Part shown: positions 11,767 to 25,822 of the stretch, piece after piece
Numbering within the stretch: position 1 is the first letter of the stretch
Layout: the number at the start of each line of letters is the position of its first letter
Source of the DNA: Linyphia triangularis
Taxonomy: Eukaryota > Arthropoda > Arachnida > Araneae > Linyphiidae
Length of the DNA stretch: 64,000 nucleotides
Direction: 5' to 3'
Assembly: GCA_963978545.1 (NCBI GenBank)
Contig: OZ021722.1
Span: 112,062,827 to 112,126,826 of the forward strand
Program-made: the position numbers and the translations under genes
The notes under the pieces: generated by a model
Told to the model about the DNA's origin: nothing
The model's input: only the letters and a program-made list of their open reading frames with translations
Database searches by the model: none

Positions 11767-13627
11767 TTAGTTAAAACTACATACTTTAACTTCATGTAAC
11801 TGTGTGCTATTGATCTTTGCATTGAAGATTTCAATGATATTGTTACTCCACAAAAATAAACTAAATAAGCAGTTTTTAAATACCTGTTATTGAGGTTAGT
11901 CCTCCAATTACTATCCAATTTATTAACTTTTCCATGTTCCAGGCTAACTTTCTCATTAATAACATAGTAAAGTTTTCTTATATAAATGTATTTGTTAATA
12001 TATCAAACTTCCAAAAGTAATTTTCATGGCTTATCTCTAGAGTCATCTATTCTGTTATAAGTTATAAATAAATTAATAATAAGATTAATTTTCCAACAAC
12101 AATTAATTTAATGCATTTGTAATAAAGTGTTCTATACAATGGAAAATAATGTTAAAAATTTCATTATTTTTTCTTTTTTAAAAAAATTTCTAAAATGTAT
12201 GAAACTGAACAAAGCATCATTGTCCTGACATATTGCATTGTACTCAATATTTTAACTACAGAAGGCAGCTGCATTCTACATTCTATTTATGTGCCTATTC
12301 CGAGAACTTTTATTTCTTTAGTAAGCTGTGTGACTAATTATTCTTAGTTGGCAAAATTGTTTTGGGAAATTTGAAGTTCTGTTTCATTACATTTATGTTT
12401 AATTTACGTCATTTTCCTGGCATCTACAAAAAAATACTAGGTATATAGGGGATAAAAATATCTTTTCAAAAATATGTACATTGACTTTAGATTTTTTAAA
12501 TAGAATGTGCCAGCTTCTAATTACATTAATTTCGTCATTGCCCTAGCATAAAAAGAACACGATAATAGCAAACCAGAATAATGAAGCTTGTTATTTATTC
12601 AAAATATAATTAAAATTGATGTAATTTTAACAGTACCCATTGTCGCCACGGAACCTGGAAACTTTCTGATTCTGAAAAAAGTGAAGGGAATATCGGGGAG
12701 TTTTGGGAAAATTGTGAAAATCAGGGAATTTTTCTATTGTTTTGAAGGTACTTTTCCCCGTTCATCTGTATTTTGGAGCCATTTTCCTGGAGAATTGTGG
12801 CAATCTTTAAAAGTTTCATGTTACGGTATCATTCAAACTTTTCAATGCTGCCAAAGCTATTTAAAATAAATGGCATATTTTCTCCTTTGGCATAAATGTT
12901 CTATTTGATCTACACATCTGAAAAAGTAGAGAATTTTGGAGAAAAAAAAAGTTTTCCGTAACATCAGGGAATTTTTTAGAAATCGGACACGGAATTATCA
13001 GGGAACTTTTTTCCTGAATTTTGTGGTCACCTTGAGTACCCCACTACTATTCTTTTGTAATTAAATTTTTTTTTTAGTCATTTTAATTATTAAGCGCCGT
13101 TGTATTAAAATAGTGATTTTTTAAAATTATTTTTTCATACTCACAATTAACAAATTTTTACAAAAAAAGAAAATGAATTTGTGTGTAGAAAAACTCTTTT
13201 AATTAAAAGCCTAGAAAACTACTCATACTGGGTACAACAAAAAAAAAATTGAGTCTAACAGTAACTTTCTTACACTGGTATAAAAATGTAGTTTCCCTCA
13301 TTCTCAAATTTTAAATAATTTTGTTATAAAAATGACCTTTTTAGATGAGATTTATAAACCGGAGTAGCTAATTTTATATGCCACCACGTGAGAAAATACT
13401 TTTTCTAACTCAGTAAATAGTTTTATTTGTGCTAACACACTCGTCAAATAAGCCATTTACCTTGTTTGAAAAAGTACTTCTCTATCAATTAGTTGCATAA
13501 ATAACTATTTCTGTAATCATTTAAATTTATGTATTGTAAAATTTCATTTTCAGCTATTTATTGATTTCATAAGTGAAATGAAGCATTAGCCTTTTTCTCA
13601 TAAATAATTATTCTCTTGATCTTTTAG

Positions 13628-13766
13628 GACTTTGGTTCTATATTTAGTTCTTTACTATCTGGAATTTAAGCTGAACCTCCAAAGAACATGACTGTCAATG
13701 ATGGTTTAGGATTGCGTTTGAAGATGTTCGGAAAGAATCTCTTAATGAGTTAAGTGGTGGACAGAG
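13628..13766 (+). pseudogene. SMC2: SMC2 exon remnant, unit 4
   Basis: Same lesions as units 2-3, with acceptor and donor preserved. Confidence 0.8.
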
Positions 13767-13858
13767 GTAAGATTAATGCTCTTAGTTTGAAATTTGATTT
13801 AAATACAAGGGGTCCAACAATGGGAAGAATTAAAATAGAAATCATTAATTGTAGAAAC

Positions 13859-14091
13859 TGTTAGTGTTTTACTATTAGATAAGATTAGCAGAGTGACTTT
13901 AAATGGAAGTTTAATTTATTACAAAAAGATCACAGCAGAATATGGAAGTTAACATTTTAGGTGGATGGTTAAACCGTTACAACATCTTTTAAACTAATTT
14001 TTACCGTTATAGAATTTCGTGTGATATTGCCAACTCAAAGATACAAATGTATTCAATAAATATCTGTCGTTGCCATATATATACACCAACA
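13859..14091 (-). repeat. Copia LTR, unit 4, first copy
   Basis: TGTTAG...CCAACA on the plus strand, in the first half of the duplication. Confidence 0.75.
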
Positions 14092-14372
14092 TCCCCTCGC
14101 AACGACAGAATACTAGACAATAAACAATACATGCAGAATATAATATTTACACTATCGACACCAAACCAATCATTGAGACAAGTTTTCGTGTTTTAACTGC
14201 CTCAAGTGGTTTTGTCAAAATATCTGCAATCATGAGTTCGGGTGCAAAACCTTAGTGGTGGACTTAAGTGGTGGACAGAGGTTAGATTAATGCTCTTAGT
14301 TTGAAATTTGATTTAAATACAAGGGGTCCAACAATGGGAAGAATTAAAATAGAAATCATTAATTGTAGAAAC

Positions 14373-14605
14373 TGTTAGTGTTTTACTATTAGATAAGATT
14401 AGCAGAGTGACTTTAAATGGAAGTTTAATTTATTACAAAAAGATCACAGCAGAATATGGAAGTTAACATTTTAGGTGGATGGTTAAACCGTTACAACATC
14501 TTTTAAACTAATTTTTACCGTTATAGAATTTCGTGTGATATTGCCAACTCAAAGATACAAATGTATTCAATAAATATCTGTCGTTGCCATATATATACAC
14601 CAACA
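14373..14605 (-). repeat. Copia LTR, unit 4, second copy
   Basis: Second half of the duplication, next to the pol remnant. Confidence 0.75.
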
Positions 14606-14660
14606 TCCCCTCGCAACGACAGAATACTAGACAATAAACAATACATGCAGAATATAATAT

Positions 14661-15754
14661 TTACACTATCGACACCAAACCAATCATTGAGACAAGTTTT
14701 CGTGTTTTAACTGCCTCAAGTGGTTTTGTCAAAATATCTGCAATCATGAGTTCGGGTGCAAAACCTTCATCGTAATATTCTCCATATTTTTGAGAAAAAC
14801 CTTGTGCCACATATCGTGCTTTATAGCGGCTAACATTTCCATGCTCATCGAGCTTCTTCTTGAACATCCATTTCCCGTTAATTGCTTGACAGCCTTCGGG
14901 AAGTTTTTCTAACTCCCATACATTATTAGAGCTTAGAGATTGCATTTCTTCTTGCATAGCTCTCGTCCATTCATCCTTTTCTGGACGAGCCATTGCTTCT
15001 TCGTAGGTCATACGCTCATTTAAAGGAAGATTAAAAGTTGCAGACATGACATAATCATTAAACCTTTGTGGTTTCTTAAGTTTTTGACGATCTCTGAGCT
15101 GTTGTGTGTCATTTTCTTTCGAAGTGGTGGGTATATTCTCCGAATTGTCAGTTTCAGCTTCTTTCTCTTCAGAAAACATATCTGATACTGGCTCCATTGG
15201 GAAATATGGTGTTTTGTTTTCCTGTTTCTCAACCAATTCTTCATGGAAAATTACATCACGAGATCTAATCAGTTTTTCGGTTTCCTTGCACCATATTCAG
15301 TAACCATCATCATTGTTGTATCCTATTAAATTTCCTTTTACGGCTTTTTTCACCATTTTCTTTCTATTTTGTTTGAGAATGTGAGCATAGCATGTACAGC
15401 CAATAATTCTTAAATGTTTTAGACTTGGTTTCTGACCAGTCCATAGTTCTTGCGGCGATTTTCCCTCAACTGTTGTTGGTCCAGCGCGATTTAAATATAT
15501 GTTGCTGCTGTGTTGATCATTTCAGCCCATAATATTTGAGGTAATTTTTCGTGTGCATACATCATAGAACGTACTGCCTCAACAACTGTGTGATTCTCTC
15601 GCTCACAGCAACCATTTTGCTCGGGTGAGTGAGGCATTATTAATCGCTGTTTAATTCCATGTTCTTGTAAAATTTTCCTCGCTAATTCATTATCGAATTC
15701 GCCTCCATTATCACTTAAAAACTCTTGAATTACATGACTAGCTACTTTTAGCTG
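14661..15754 (-). pseudogene. Truncated Copia polyprotein, unit 4 (type B)
   Basis: Has IPTTSK where unit 3 has IPTISK, and GEFDNE where unit 3 has GELDNE in the integrase core. Otherwise the same broken remnant. Confidence 0.92.
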
Positions 15755-17615
15755 TTAGTTAAAACTACATACTTTAACTTCATGTAACTGTGTGCTATTG
15801 ATCTTTGCATTGAAGATTTCAATGATATTGTTACTCCACAAAAATAAACTAAATAAGCAGTTTTTAAATACCTGTTATTGAGGTTAGTCCTCCAATTACT
15901 ATCCAATTTATTAACTTTTCCATGTTCCAGGCTAACTTTCTCATTAATAACATAGTAAAGTTTTCTTATATAAATGTATTTGTTAATATATCAAACTTCC
16001 AAAAGTAATTTTCATGGCTTATCTCTAGAGTCATCTATTCTGTTATAAGTTATAAATAAATTAATAATAAGATTAATTTTCCAACAACAATTAATTTAAT
16101 GCATTTGTAATAAAGTGTTCTATACAATGGAAAATAATGTTAAAAATTTCATTATTTTTTCTTTTTTAAAAAAATTTCTAAAATGTATGAAACTGAACAA
16201 AGCATCATTGTCCTGACATATTGCATTGTACTCAATATTTTAACTACAGAAGGCAGCTGCATTCTACATTCTATTTATGTGCCTATTCCGAGAACTTTTA
16301 TTTCTTTAGTAAGCTGTGTGACTAATTATTCTTAGTTGGCAAAATTGTTTTGGGAAATTTGAAGTTCTGTTTCATTACATTTATGTTTAATTTACGTCAT
16401 TTTCCTGGCATCTACAAAAAAATACTAGGTATATAGGGGATAAAAATATCTTTTCAAAAATATGTACATTGACTTTAGATTTTTTAAATAGAATGTGCCA
16501 GCTTCTAATTACATTAATTTCGTCATTGCCCTAGCATAAAAAGAACACGATAATAGCAAACCAGAATAATGAAGCTTGTTATTTATTCAAAATATAATTA
16601 AAATTGATGTAATTTTAACAGTACCCATTGTCGCCACGGAACCTGGAAACTTTCTGATTCTGAAAAAAGTGAAGGGAATATCGGGGAGTTTTGGGAAAAT
16701 TGTGAAAATCAGGGAATTTTTCTATTGTTTTGAAGGTACTTTTCCCCGTTCATCTGTATTTTGGAGCCATTTTCCTGGAGAATTGTGGCAATCTTTAAAA
16801 GTTTCATGTTACGGTATCATTCAAACTTTTCAATGCTGCCAAAGCTATTTAAAATAAATGGCATATTTTCTCCTTTGGCATAAATGTTCTATTTGATCTA
16901 CACATCTGAAAAAGTAGAGAATTTTGGAGAAAAAAAAAGTTTTCCGTAACATCAGGGAATTTTTTAGAAATCGGACACGGAATTATCAGGGAACTTTTTT
17001 CCTGAATTTTGTGGTCACCTTGAGTACCCCACTACTATTCTTTTGTAATTAAATTTTTTTTTTAGTCATTTTAATTATTAAGCGCCGTTGTATTAAAATA
17101 GTGATTTTTTAAAATTATTTTTTCATACTCACAATTAACAAATTTTTACAAAAAAAGAAAATGAATTTGTGTGTAGAAAAACTCTTTTAATTAAAAGCCT
17201 AGAAAACTACTCATACTGGGTACAACAAAAAAAAAATTGAGTCTAACAGTAACTTTCTTACACTGGTATAAAAATGTAGTTTCCCTCATTCTCAAATTTT
17301 AAATAATTTTGTTATAAAAATGACCTTTTTAGATGAGATTTATAGACCGGAGTAGCTAATTTTATATGCCACCACGTGAGAAAATACTTTTTCTAACTCA
17401 GTAAATAGTTTTATTTGTGCTAACACACTCGTCAAATAAGCCATTTACCTTGTTTGAAAAAGTACTTCTCTATCAATTAGTTGCATAAATAACTATTTCT
17501 GTAATCATTTAAATTTATGTATTGTAAAATTTCATTTTCAGCTATTTATTGATTTCATAAGTGAAATGAAGCATTAGCCTTTTTCTCATAAATAATTATT
17601 CTCTTGATCTTTTAG

Positions 17616-17754
17616 GACTTTGGTTCTATATTTAGTTCTTTACTATCTGGAATTTAAGCTGAACCTCCAAAGAACATGACTGTCAATGATGGTTTAGGAT
17701 TGCGTTTGAAGATGTTCGGAAAGAATCTCTTAATGAGTTAAGTGGTGGACAGAG
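17616..17754 (+). pseudogene. SMC2: SMC2 exon remnant, unit 5
   Basis: Indistinguishable by eye from unit 3. Confidence 0.8.
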
Positions 17755-17846
17755 GTAAGATTAATGCTCTTAGTTTGAAATTTGATTTAAATACAAGGGG
17801 TCCAACAATGGGAAGAATTAAAATAGAAATCATTAATTGTAGAAAC

Positions 17847-18079
17847 TGTTAGTGTTTTACTATTAGATAAGATTAGCAGAGTGACTTTAAATGGAAGTTT
17901 AATTTATTACAAAAAGATCACAGCAGAATATGGAAGTTAACATTTTAGGTGGATGGTTAAACCGTTACAACATCTTTTAAACTAATTTTTACCGTTATAG
18001 AATTTCGTGTGATATTGCCAACTCAAAGATACAAATGTATTCAATAAATATCTGTCGTTGCCATATATATACACCAACA
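17847..18079 (-). repeat. Copia LTR, unit 5, first copy
   Basis: First half of the duplication. Confidence 0.75.
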
Positions 18080-18360
18080 TCCCCTCGCAACGACAGAATA
18101 CTAGACAATAAACAATACATGCAGAATATAATATTTACACTATCGACACCAAACCAATCATTGAGACAAGTTTTCGTGTTTTAACTGCCTCAAGTGGTTT
18201 TGTCAAAATATCTGCAATCATGAGTTCGGGTGCAAAACCTTAGTGGTGGACTTAAGTGGTGGACAGAGGTTAGATTAATGCTCTTAGTTTGAAATTTGAT
18301 TTAAATACAAGGGGTCCAACAATGGGAAGAATTAAAATAGAAATCATTAATTGTAGAAAC

Positions 18361-18593
18361 TGTTAGTGTTTTACTATTAGATAAGATTAGCAGAGTGACT
18401 TTAAATGGAAGTTTAATTTATTACAAAAAGATCACAGCAGAATATGGAAGTTAACATTTTAGGTGGATGGTTAAACCGTTACAACATCTTTTAAACTAAT
18501 TTTTACCGTTATAGAATTTCGTGTGATATTGCCAACTCAAAGATACAAATGTATTCAATAAATATCTGTCGTTGCCATATATATACACCAACA
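18361..18593 (-). repeat. Copia LTR, unit 5, second copy
   Basis: Second half of the duplication, next to the pol remnant. Confidence 0.75.
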
Positions 18594-18648
18594 TCCCCTC
18601 GCAACGACAGAATACTAGACAATAAACAATACATGCAGAATATAATAT

Positions 18649-19742
18649 TTACACTATCGACACCAAACCAATCATTGAGACAAGTTTTCGTGTTTTAACT
18701 GCCTCAAGTGGTTTTGTCAAAATATCTGCAATCATGAGTTCGGGTGCAAAACCTTCATCGTAATATTCTCCATATTTTTGAGAAAAACCTTGTGCCACAT
18801 ATCGTGCTTTATAGCGGCTAACATTTCCATGCTCATCGAGCTTCTTCTTGAACATCCATTTCCCGTTAATTGCTTGACAGCCTTCGGGAAGTTTTTCTAA
18901 CTCCCATACATTATTAGAGCTTAGAGATTGCATTTCTTCTTGCATAGCTCTCGTCCATTCATCCTTTTCTGGACGAGCCATTGCTTCTTCGTAGGTCATA
19001 CGCTCATTTAAAGGAAGATTAAAAGTTGCAGACATGACATAATCATTAAACCTTTGTGGTTTCTTAAGTTTTTGACGATCTCTGAGCTGTTGTGTGTCAT
19101 TTTCTTTCGAAATGGTGGGTATATTCTCCGAATTGTCAGTTTCAGCTTCTTTCTCTTCAGAAAACATATCTGATACTGGCTCCATTGGGAAATATGGTGT
19201 TTTGTTTTCCTGTTTCTCAACCAATTCTTCATGGAAAATTACATCACGAGATCTAATCAGTTTTTCGGTTTCCTTGCACCATATTCAGTAACCATCATCA
19301 TTGTTGTATCCTATTAAATTTCCTTTTATGGCTTTTTTCACCATTTTCTTTCTATTTTGTTTGAGAATGTGAGCATAGCATGTACAGCCAATAATTCTTA
19401 AATGTTTTAGACTTGGTTTCTGACCAGTCCATAGTTCTTGCGGCGATTTTCCCTCAACTGTTGTTGGTCCAGCGCGATTTAAATATATGTTGCTGCTGTG
19501 TTGATCATTTCAGCCCATAATATTTGAGGTAATTTTTCGTGTGCATACATCATAGAACGTACTGCCTCAACAACTGTGTGATTCTCTCGCTCACAGCAAC
19601 CATTTTGCTCGGGTGAGTGAGGCATTATTAATCGCTGTTTAATTCCATGTTCTTGTAAAATTTTCCTCGCTAATTCATTATCCAATTCGCCTCCATTATC
19701 ACTTAAAAACTCTTGAATTACATGACTAGCTACTTTTAGCTG
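18649..19742 (-). pseudogene. Truncated Copia polyprotein, unit 5 (type A)
   Basis: The translation is the same as unit 3 (IPTISK, GELDNE). Confidence 0.92.
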
Positions 19743-21603
19743 TTAGTTAAAACTACATACTTTAACTTCATGTAACTGTGTGCTATTGATCTTTGCATTG
19801 AAGATTTCAATGATATTGTTACTCCACAAAAATAAACTAAATAAGCAGTTTTTAAATACCTGTTATTGAGGTTAGTCCTCCAATTACTATCCAATTTATT
19901 AACTTTTCCATGTTCCAGGCTAACTTTCTCATTAATAACATAGTAAAGTTTTCTTATATAAATGTATTTGTTAATATATCAAACTTCCAAAAGTAATTTT
20001 CATGGCTTATCTCTAGAGTCATCTATTCTGTTATAAGTTATAAATAAATTAATAATAAGATTAATTTTCCAACAACAATTAATTTAATGCATTTGTAATA
20101 AAGTGTTCTATACAATGGAAAATAATGTTAAAAATTTCATTATTTTTTCTTTTTTAAAAAAATTTCTAAAATGTATGAAACTGAACAAAGCATCATTGTC
20201 CTGACATATTGCATTGTACTCAATATTTTAACTACAGAAGGCAGCTGCATTCTACATTCTATTTATGTGCCTATTCCGAGAACTTTTATTTCTTTAGTAA
20301 GCTGTGTGACTAATTATTCTTAGTTGGCAAAATTGTTTTGGGAAATTTGAAGTTCTGTTTCATTACATTTATGTTTAATTTACGTCATTTTCCTGGCATC
20401 TACAAAAAAATACTAGGTATATAGGGGATAAAAATATCTTTTCAAAAATATGTACATTGACTTTAGATTTTTTAAATAGAATGTGCCAGCTTCTAATTAC
20501 ATTAATTTCGTCATTGCCCTAGCATAAAAAGAACACGATAATAGCAAACCAGAATAATGAAGCTTGTTATTTATTCAAAATATAATTAAAATTGATGTAA
20601 TTTTAACAGTACCCATTGTCGCCACGGAACCTGGAAACTTTCTGATTCTGAAAAAAGTGAAGGGAATATCGGGGAGTTTTGGGAAAATTGTGAAAATCAG
20701 GGAATTTTTCTATTGTTTTGAAGGTACTTTTCCCCGTTCATCTGTATTTTGGAGCCATTTTCCTGGAGAATTGTGGCAATCTTTAAAAGTTTCATGTTAC
20801 GGTATCATTCAAACTTTTCAATGCTGCCAAAGCTATTTAAAATAAATGGCATATTTTCTCCTTTGGCATAAATGTTCTATTTGATCTACACATCTGAAAA
20901 AGTAGAGAATTTTGGAGAAAAAAAAAGTTTTCCGTAACATCAGGGAATTTTTTAGAAATCGGACACGGAATTATCAGGGAACTTTTTTCCTGAATTTTGT
21001 GGTCACCTTGAGTACCCCACTACTATTCTTTTGTAATTAAATTTTTTTTTTAGTCATTTTAATTATTAAGCGCCGTTGTATTAAAATAGTGATTTTTTAA
21101 AATTATTTTTTCATACTCACAATTAACAAATTTTTACAAAAAAAGAAAATGAATTTGTGTGTAGAAAAACTCTTTTAATTAAAAGCCTAGAAAACTACTC
21201 ATACTGGGTACAACAAAAAAAAAATTGAGTCTAACAGTAACTTTCTTACACTGGTATAAAAATGTAGTTTCCCTCATTCTCAAATTTTAAATAATTTTGT
21301 TATAAAAATGACCTTTTTAGATGAGATTTATAAACCGGAGTAGCTAATTTTATATGCCACCACGTGAGAAAATACTTTTTCTAACTCAGTAAATAGTTTT
21401 ATTTGTGCTAACACACTCGTCAAATAAGCCATTTACCTTGTTTGAAAAAGTACTTCTCTATCAATTAGTTGCATAAATAACTATTTCTGTAATCATTTAA
21501 ATTTATGTATTGTAAAATTTCATTTTCAGCTATTTATTGATTTCATAAGTGAAATGAAGCATTAGCCTTTTTCTCATAAATAATTATTCTCTTGATCTTT
21601 TAG

Positions 21604-21742
21604 GACTTTGGTTCTATATTTAGTTCTTTACTATCTGGAATTTAAGCTGAACCTCCAAAGAACATGACTGTCAATGATGGTTTAGGATTGCGTTTGAAGA
21701 TGTTCGGAAAGAATCTCTTAATGAGTTAAGTGGTGGACAGAG
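21604..21742 (+). pseudogene. SMC2: SMC2 exon remnant, unit 6
   Basis: Indistinguishable by eye from unit 4. Confidence 0.8.
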
Positions 21743-21834
21743 GTAAGATTAATGCTCTTAGTTTGAAATTTGATTTAAATACAAGGGGTCCAACAATGGG
21801 AAGAATTAAAATAGAAATCATTAATTGTAGAAAC

Positions 21835-22067
21835 TGTTAGTGTTTTACTATTAGATAAGATTAGCAGAGTGACTTTAAATGGAAGTTTAATTTATTACAA
21901 AAAGATCACAGCAGAATATGGAAGTTAACATTTTAGGTGGATGGTTAAACCGTTACAACATCTTTTAAACTAATTTTTACCGTTATAGAATTTCGTGTGA
22001 TATTGCCAACTCAAAGATACAAATGTATTCAATAAATATCTGTCGTTGCCATATATATACACCAACA
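21835..22067 (-). repeat. Copia LTR, unit 6, first copy
   Basis: First half of the duplication. Confidence 0.75.
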
Positions 22068-22348
22068 TCCCCTCGCAACGACAGAATACTAGACAATAAA
22101 CAATACATGCAGAATATAATATTTACACTATCGACACCAAACCAATCATTGAGACAAGTTTTCGTGTTTTAACTGCCTCAAGTGGTTTTGTCAAAATATC
22201 TGCAATCATGAGTTCGGGTGCAAAACCTTAGTGGTGGACTTAAGTGGTGGACAGAGGTTAGATTAATGCTCTTAGTTTGAAATTTGATTTAAATACAAGG
22301 GGTCCAACAATGGGAAGAATTAAAATAGAAATCATTAATTGTAGAAAC

Positions 22349-22581
22349 TGTTAGTGTTTTACTATTAGATAAGATTAGCAGAGTGACTTTAAATGGAAGT
22401 TTAATTTATTACAAAAAGATCACAGCAGAATATGGAAGTTAACATTTTAGGTGGATGGTTAAACCGTTACAACATCTTTTAAACTAATTTTTACCGTTAT
22501 AGAATTTCGTGTGATATTGCCAACTCAAAGATACAAATGTATTCAATAAATATCTGTCGTTGCCATATATATACACCAACA
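22349..22581 (-). repeat. Copia LTR, unit 6, second copy
   Basis: Second half of the duplication, next to the pol remnant. Confidence 0.75.
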
Positions 22582-22636
22582 TCCCCTCGCAACGACAGAA
22601 TACTAGACAATAAACAATACATGCAGAATATAATAT

Positions 22637-23730
22637 TTACACTATCGACACCAAACCAATCATTGAGACAAGTTTTCGTGTTTTAACTGCCTCAAGTGGT
22701 TTTGTCAAAATATCTGCAATCATGAGTTCGGGTGCAAAACCTTCATCGTAATATTCTCCATATTTTTGAGAAAAACCTTGTGCCACATATCGTGCTTTAT
22801 AGCGGCTAACATTTCCATGCTCATCGAGCTTCTTCTTGAACATCCATTTCCCGTTAATTGCTTGACAGCCTTCGGGAAGTTTTTCTAACTCCCATACATT
22901 ATTAGAGCTTAGAGATTGCATTTCTTCTTGCATAGCTCTCGTCCATTCATCCTTTTCTGGACGAGCCATTGCTTCTTCGTAGGTCATACGCTCATTTAAA
23001 GGAAGATTAAAAGTTGCAGACATGACATAATCATTAAACCTTTGTGGTTTCTTAAGTTTTTGACGATCTCTGAGCTGTTGTGTGTCATTTTCTTTCGAAG
23101 TGGTGGGTATATTCTCCGAATTGTCAGTTTCAGCTTCTTTCTCTTCAGAAAACATATCTGATACTGGCTCCATTGGGAAATATGGTGTTTTGTTTTCCTG
23201 TTTCTCAACCAATTCTTCATGGAAAATTACATCACGAGATCTAATCAGTTTTTCGGTTTCCTTGCACCATATTCAGTAACCATCATCATTGTTGTATCCT
23301 ATTAAATTTCCTTTTACGGCTTTTTTCACCATTTTCTTTCTATTTTGTTTGAGAATGTGAGCATAGCATGTACAGCCAATAATTCTTAAATGTTTTAGAC
23401 TTGGTTTCTGACCAGTCCATAGTTCTTGCGGCGATTTTCCCTCAACTGTTGTTGGTCCAGCGCGATTTAAATATATGTTGCTGCTGTGTTGATCATTTCA
23501 GCCCATAATATTTGAGGTAATTTTTCGTGTGCATACATCATAGAACGTACTGCCTCAACAACTGTGTGATTCTCTCGCTCACAGCAACCATTTTGCTCGG
23601 GTGAGTGAGGCATTATTAATCGCTGTTTAATTCCATGTTCTTGTAAAATTTTCCTCGCTAATTCATTATCGAATTCGCCTCCATTATCACTTAAAAACTC
23701 TTGAATTACATGACTAGCTACTTTTAGCTG
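22637..23730 (-). pseudogene. Truncated Copia polyprotein, unit 6 (type B)
   Basis: The translation is the same as unit 4 (IPTTSK, GEFDNE). Confidence 0.92.
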
Positions 23731-25591
23731 TTAGTTAAAACTACATACTTTAACTTCATGTAACTGTGTGCTATTGATCTTTGCATTGAAGATTTCAATG
23801 ATATTGTTACTCCACAAAAATAAACTAAATAAGCAGTTTTTAAATACCTGTTATTGAGGTTAGTCCTCCAATTACTATCCAATTTATTAACTTTTCCATG
23901 TTCCAGGCTAACTTTCTCATTAATAACATAGTAAAGTTTTCTTATATAAATGTATTTGTTAATATATCAAACTTCCAAAAGTAATTTTCATGGCTTATCT
24001 CTAGAGTCATCTATTCTGTTATAAGTTATAAATAAATTAATAATAAGATTAATTTTCCAACAACAATTAATTTAATGCATTTGTAATAAAGTGTTCTATA
24101 CAATGGAAAATAATGTTAAAAATTTCATTATTTTTTCTTTTTTAAAAAAATTTCTAAAATGTATGAAACTGAACAAAGCATCATTGTCCTGACATATTGC
24201 ATTGTACTCAATATTTTAACTACAGAAGGCAGCTGCATTCTACATTCTATTTATGTGCCTATTCCGAGAACTTTTATTTCTTTAGTAAGCTGTGTGACTA
24301 ATTATTCTTAGTTGGCAAAATTGTTTTGGGAAATTTGAAGTTCTGTTTCATTACATTTATGTTTAATTTACGTCATTTTCCTGGCATCTACAAAAAAATA
24401 CTAGGTATATAGGGGATAAAAATATCTTTTCAAAAATATGTACATTGACTTTAGATTTTTTAAATAGAATGTGCCAGCTTCTAATTACATTAATTTCGTC
24501 ATTGCCCTAGCATAAAAAGAACACGATAATAGCAAACCAGAATAATGAAGCTTGTTATTTATTCAAAATATAATTAAAATTGATGTAATTTTAACAGTAC
24601 CCATTGTCGCCACGGAACCTGGAAACTTTCTGATTCTGAAAAAAGTGAAGGGAATATCGGGGAGTTTTGGGAAAATTGTGAAAATCAGGGAATTTTTCTA
24701 TTGTTTTGAAGGTACTTTTCCCCGTTCATCTGTATTTTGGAGCCATTTTCCTGGAGAATTGTGGCAATCTTTAAAAGTTTCATGTTACGGTATCATTCAA
24801 ACTTTTCAATGCTGCCAAAGCTATTTAAAATAAATGGCATATTTTCTCCTTTGGCATAAATGTTCTATTTGATCTACACATCTGAAAAAGTAGAGAATTT
24901 TGGAGAAAAAAAAAGTTTTCCGTAACATCAGGGAATTTTTTAGAAATCGGACACGGAATTATCAGGGAACTTTTTTCCTGAATTTTGTGGTCACCTTGAG
25001 TACCCCACTACTATTCTTTTGTAATTAAATTTTTTTTTTAGTCATTTTAATTATTAAGCGCCGTTGTATTAAAATAGTGATTTTTTAAAATTATTTTTTC
25101 ATACTCACAATTAACAAATTTTTACAAAAAAAGAAAATGAATTTGTGTGTAGAAAAACTCTTTTAATTAAAAGCCTAGAAAACTACTCATACTGGGTACA
25201 ACAAAAAAAAAATTGAGTCTAACAGTAACTTTCTTACACTGGTATAAAAATGTAGTTCCCCTCATTCTCAAATTTTAAATAATTTTGTTATAAAAATGAC
25301 CTTTTTAGATGAGATTTATAGACCGGAGTAGCTAATTTTATATGCCACCACGTGAGAAAATACTTTTTCTAACTCAGTAAATAGTTTTATTTGTGCTAAC
25401 ACACTCGTCAAATAAGCCATTTACCTTGTTTGAAAAAGTACTTCTCTATCAATTAGTTGCATAAATAACTATTTCTGTAATCATTTAAATTTATGTATTG
25501 TAAAATTTCATTTTCAGCTATTTATTGATTTCATAAGTGAAATGAAGCATTAGCCTTTTTCTCATAAATAATTATTCTCTTGATCTTTTAG

Positions 25592-25730
25592 GACTTTGGT
25601 TCTATATTTAGTTCTTTACTATCTGGAATTTAAGCTGAACCTCCAAAGAACATGACTGTCAATGATGGTTTAGGATTGCGTTTGAAGATGTTCGGAAAGA
25701 ATCTCTTAATGAGTTAAGTGGTGGACAGAG
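25592..25730 (+). pseudogene. SMC2: SMC2 exon remnant, unit 7
   Basis: Same stop and frameshift as units 2-6, with acceptor and donor kept. Confidence 0.8.
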
Positions 25731-25822
25731 GTAAGATTAATGCTCTTAGTTTGAAATTTGATTTAAATACAAGGGGTCCAACAATGGGAAGAATTAAAAT
25801 AGAAATCATTAATTGTAGAAAC

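Larger units (their letters stand above)
8217..12204. repeat. Tandem array unit 3 (type A, 3988 bp)
   Basis: Longer than units 1-2 because of a 514-bp internal duplication (9762-10275 repeated at 10276-10779). The duplicated segment holds the last ~17 nt of the SMC2 exon, the intron start, the LTR and the last codons of Copia pol. Type A markers: TATGGC at about 11351, GAAATGGTGGG in the pol linker, TATCCAATTC near 11702 and ATAGACCGG near 9366. The same set is found in unit 5. MITE-like block at 8653-9043. Confidence 0.93.
12205..16192. repeat. Tandem array unit 4 (type B, 3988 bp)
   Basis: Duplication copies at 13750-14263 and 14264-14767. Type B markers: TACGGC near 15340, GAAGTGGTGGG in the pol linker, TATCGAATTC near 15692 and ATAAACCGG near 13354. 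The same set is found in unit 6. MITE-like block at 12641-13031. Confidence 0.93.
16193..20180. repeat. Tandem array unit 5 (type A, 3988 bp)
   Basis: Carries all type A markers of unit 3, exactly 7976 bp away (TATGGC near 19328, TATCCAATTC near 19678, ATAGACCGG near 17342). Duplication copies at 17738-18251 and 18252-18755. MITE-like block at 16629-17019. Confidence 0.93.
20181..24168. repeat. Tandem array unit 6 (type B, 3988 bp)
   Basis: Carries all type B markers of unit 4, 7976 bp away (TATCGAATTC near 23668, ATAAACCGG near 21330). Duplication copies at 21726-22239 and 22240-22743. MITE-like block at 20617-21007. Confidence 0.93.

Noticed and set aside
15491..15700. Apparent loss of the integrase ORF in units 4 and 6
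   Set aside because: Only a TTG-to-TTC change (L to F) at an alternative start; the reading frame itself is the same in all units.
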